Part shown: positions 49,293 to 49,322 of the stretch, piece by piece
Numbering within the stretch: the first letter of the stretch is position 1
Layout of the letters: each line of letters starts with the position of its first letter
DNA from: an uncultured Clostridia bacterium
Lineage (GTDB): Bacteria > Bacillota > Clostridia > Christensenellales > Borkfalkiaceae
Assembly: GCA_904419075.1 (NCBI GenBank)
Contig: CAJFQM010000018.1
Coordinates: 1 to 49,322, forward strand
DNA length: 49,322 nt
Direction: 5' to 3'
Translations under genes and position numbers: made by a program
Notes under the pieces: model-generated
Told to the model about the DNA's origin: nothing
Database searches by the model: none
The model's input: only the letters and a program-made list of their open reading frames with translations

Positions 49293-49322
49293 TGAGGAAT
49301 TTGAGAAGTTCCGAAAGTAAAA

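Overview
The window comes from a low-to-moderate G+C Gram-positive bacterium of the Bacillota, most likely a gut-type member of the Clostridia. Pointers are the sigma-A promoters (TTGACA, 17 bp, TATAAT), strong AGGAGG ribosome sites, a DnaD-family primosome protein, DUF951, a UPF0210/ACT gene pair, DegV, a YwlE-like phosphatase and PepF. A relative of Christensenellales/Borkfalkiaceae is a guess that I cannot test here.

Layout. 1-700: a hairpin-rich untranslated stretch and three tRNA genes on the minus strand (Glu-TTC, Met-CAT, initiator Met). 0.9-10.8 kb: single genes and short operons (LysR regulator, YggS, two XRE-type regulators with unusual C-terminal parts, a permuted NlpC/P60-type protein, TIGR04076, SDR, a secreted protein, GNAT, WYL regulator, ClbS/DfsB-like, GyrI-like). 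10.9-12.0 kb: small AT-rich genes and a 28-residue hydrophobic peptide gene with its own strong terminator. 12.0-21.2 kb: a possible integrative element. It has a large serine recombinase, two small mobile-element-type proteins, a 109-bp nested inverted-repeat structure, an AraC-controlled metabolic cargo operon (Fe-alcohol dehydrogenase, C_GCAxxG_C_C redox protein, two sugar O-acetyltransferases, an AlkZ-like protein, an aldo/keto reductase, a zinc ribbon) and a sigma-factor-like protein behind a leader hairpin. No relaxase or conjugation gene is visible.

21.5-28.5 kb: the main discovery, a complete-looking 6,957-bp filamentous phage (inovirus, Tubulavirales-type) prophage integrated in tRNA-Ser(GGA). 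A perfect 59-bp direct repeat flanks it. It carries a repressor with a three-operator switch, small early genes, a likely ssDNA-binding protein, two coat-sized membrane peptides followed by a terminator, a Zot/pI assembly ATPase, a pIII-like adsorption protein with a 60-bp tandem repeat, a pVI-like membrane protein, a hairpin-rich candidate origin, an HUH replication initiator and a tyrosine integrase. The phage end rebuilds the tRNA 3' half and also supplies a terminator for it.

28.6-49.3 kb: core chromosome. Here lie a DnaD protein fused to the N-terminal part of a DnaC-type loader, sbcD-sbcC, a hydrolase-like protein without its nucleophile serine, DUF951-lepB-degV, ACT-UPF0210, pepF-dnaB-Sua5, an arginine-phosphatase-like protein with a histone-H1-like tail, rpiB-upp, an MscS channel operon, peptidase E and tRNA-Leu(CAG). 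The replicative helicase DnaB ends in an SSB-like acidic tip.

All functional calls rest on reading motifs in the translated sequence. No database search was run.
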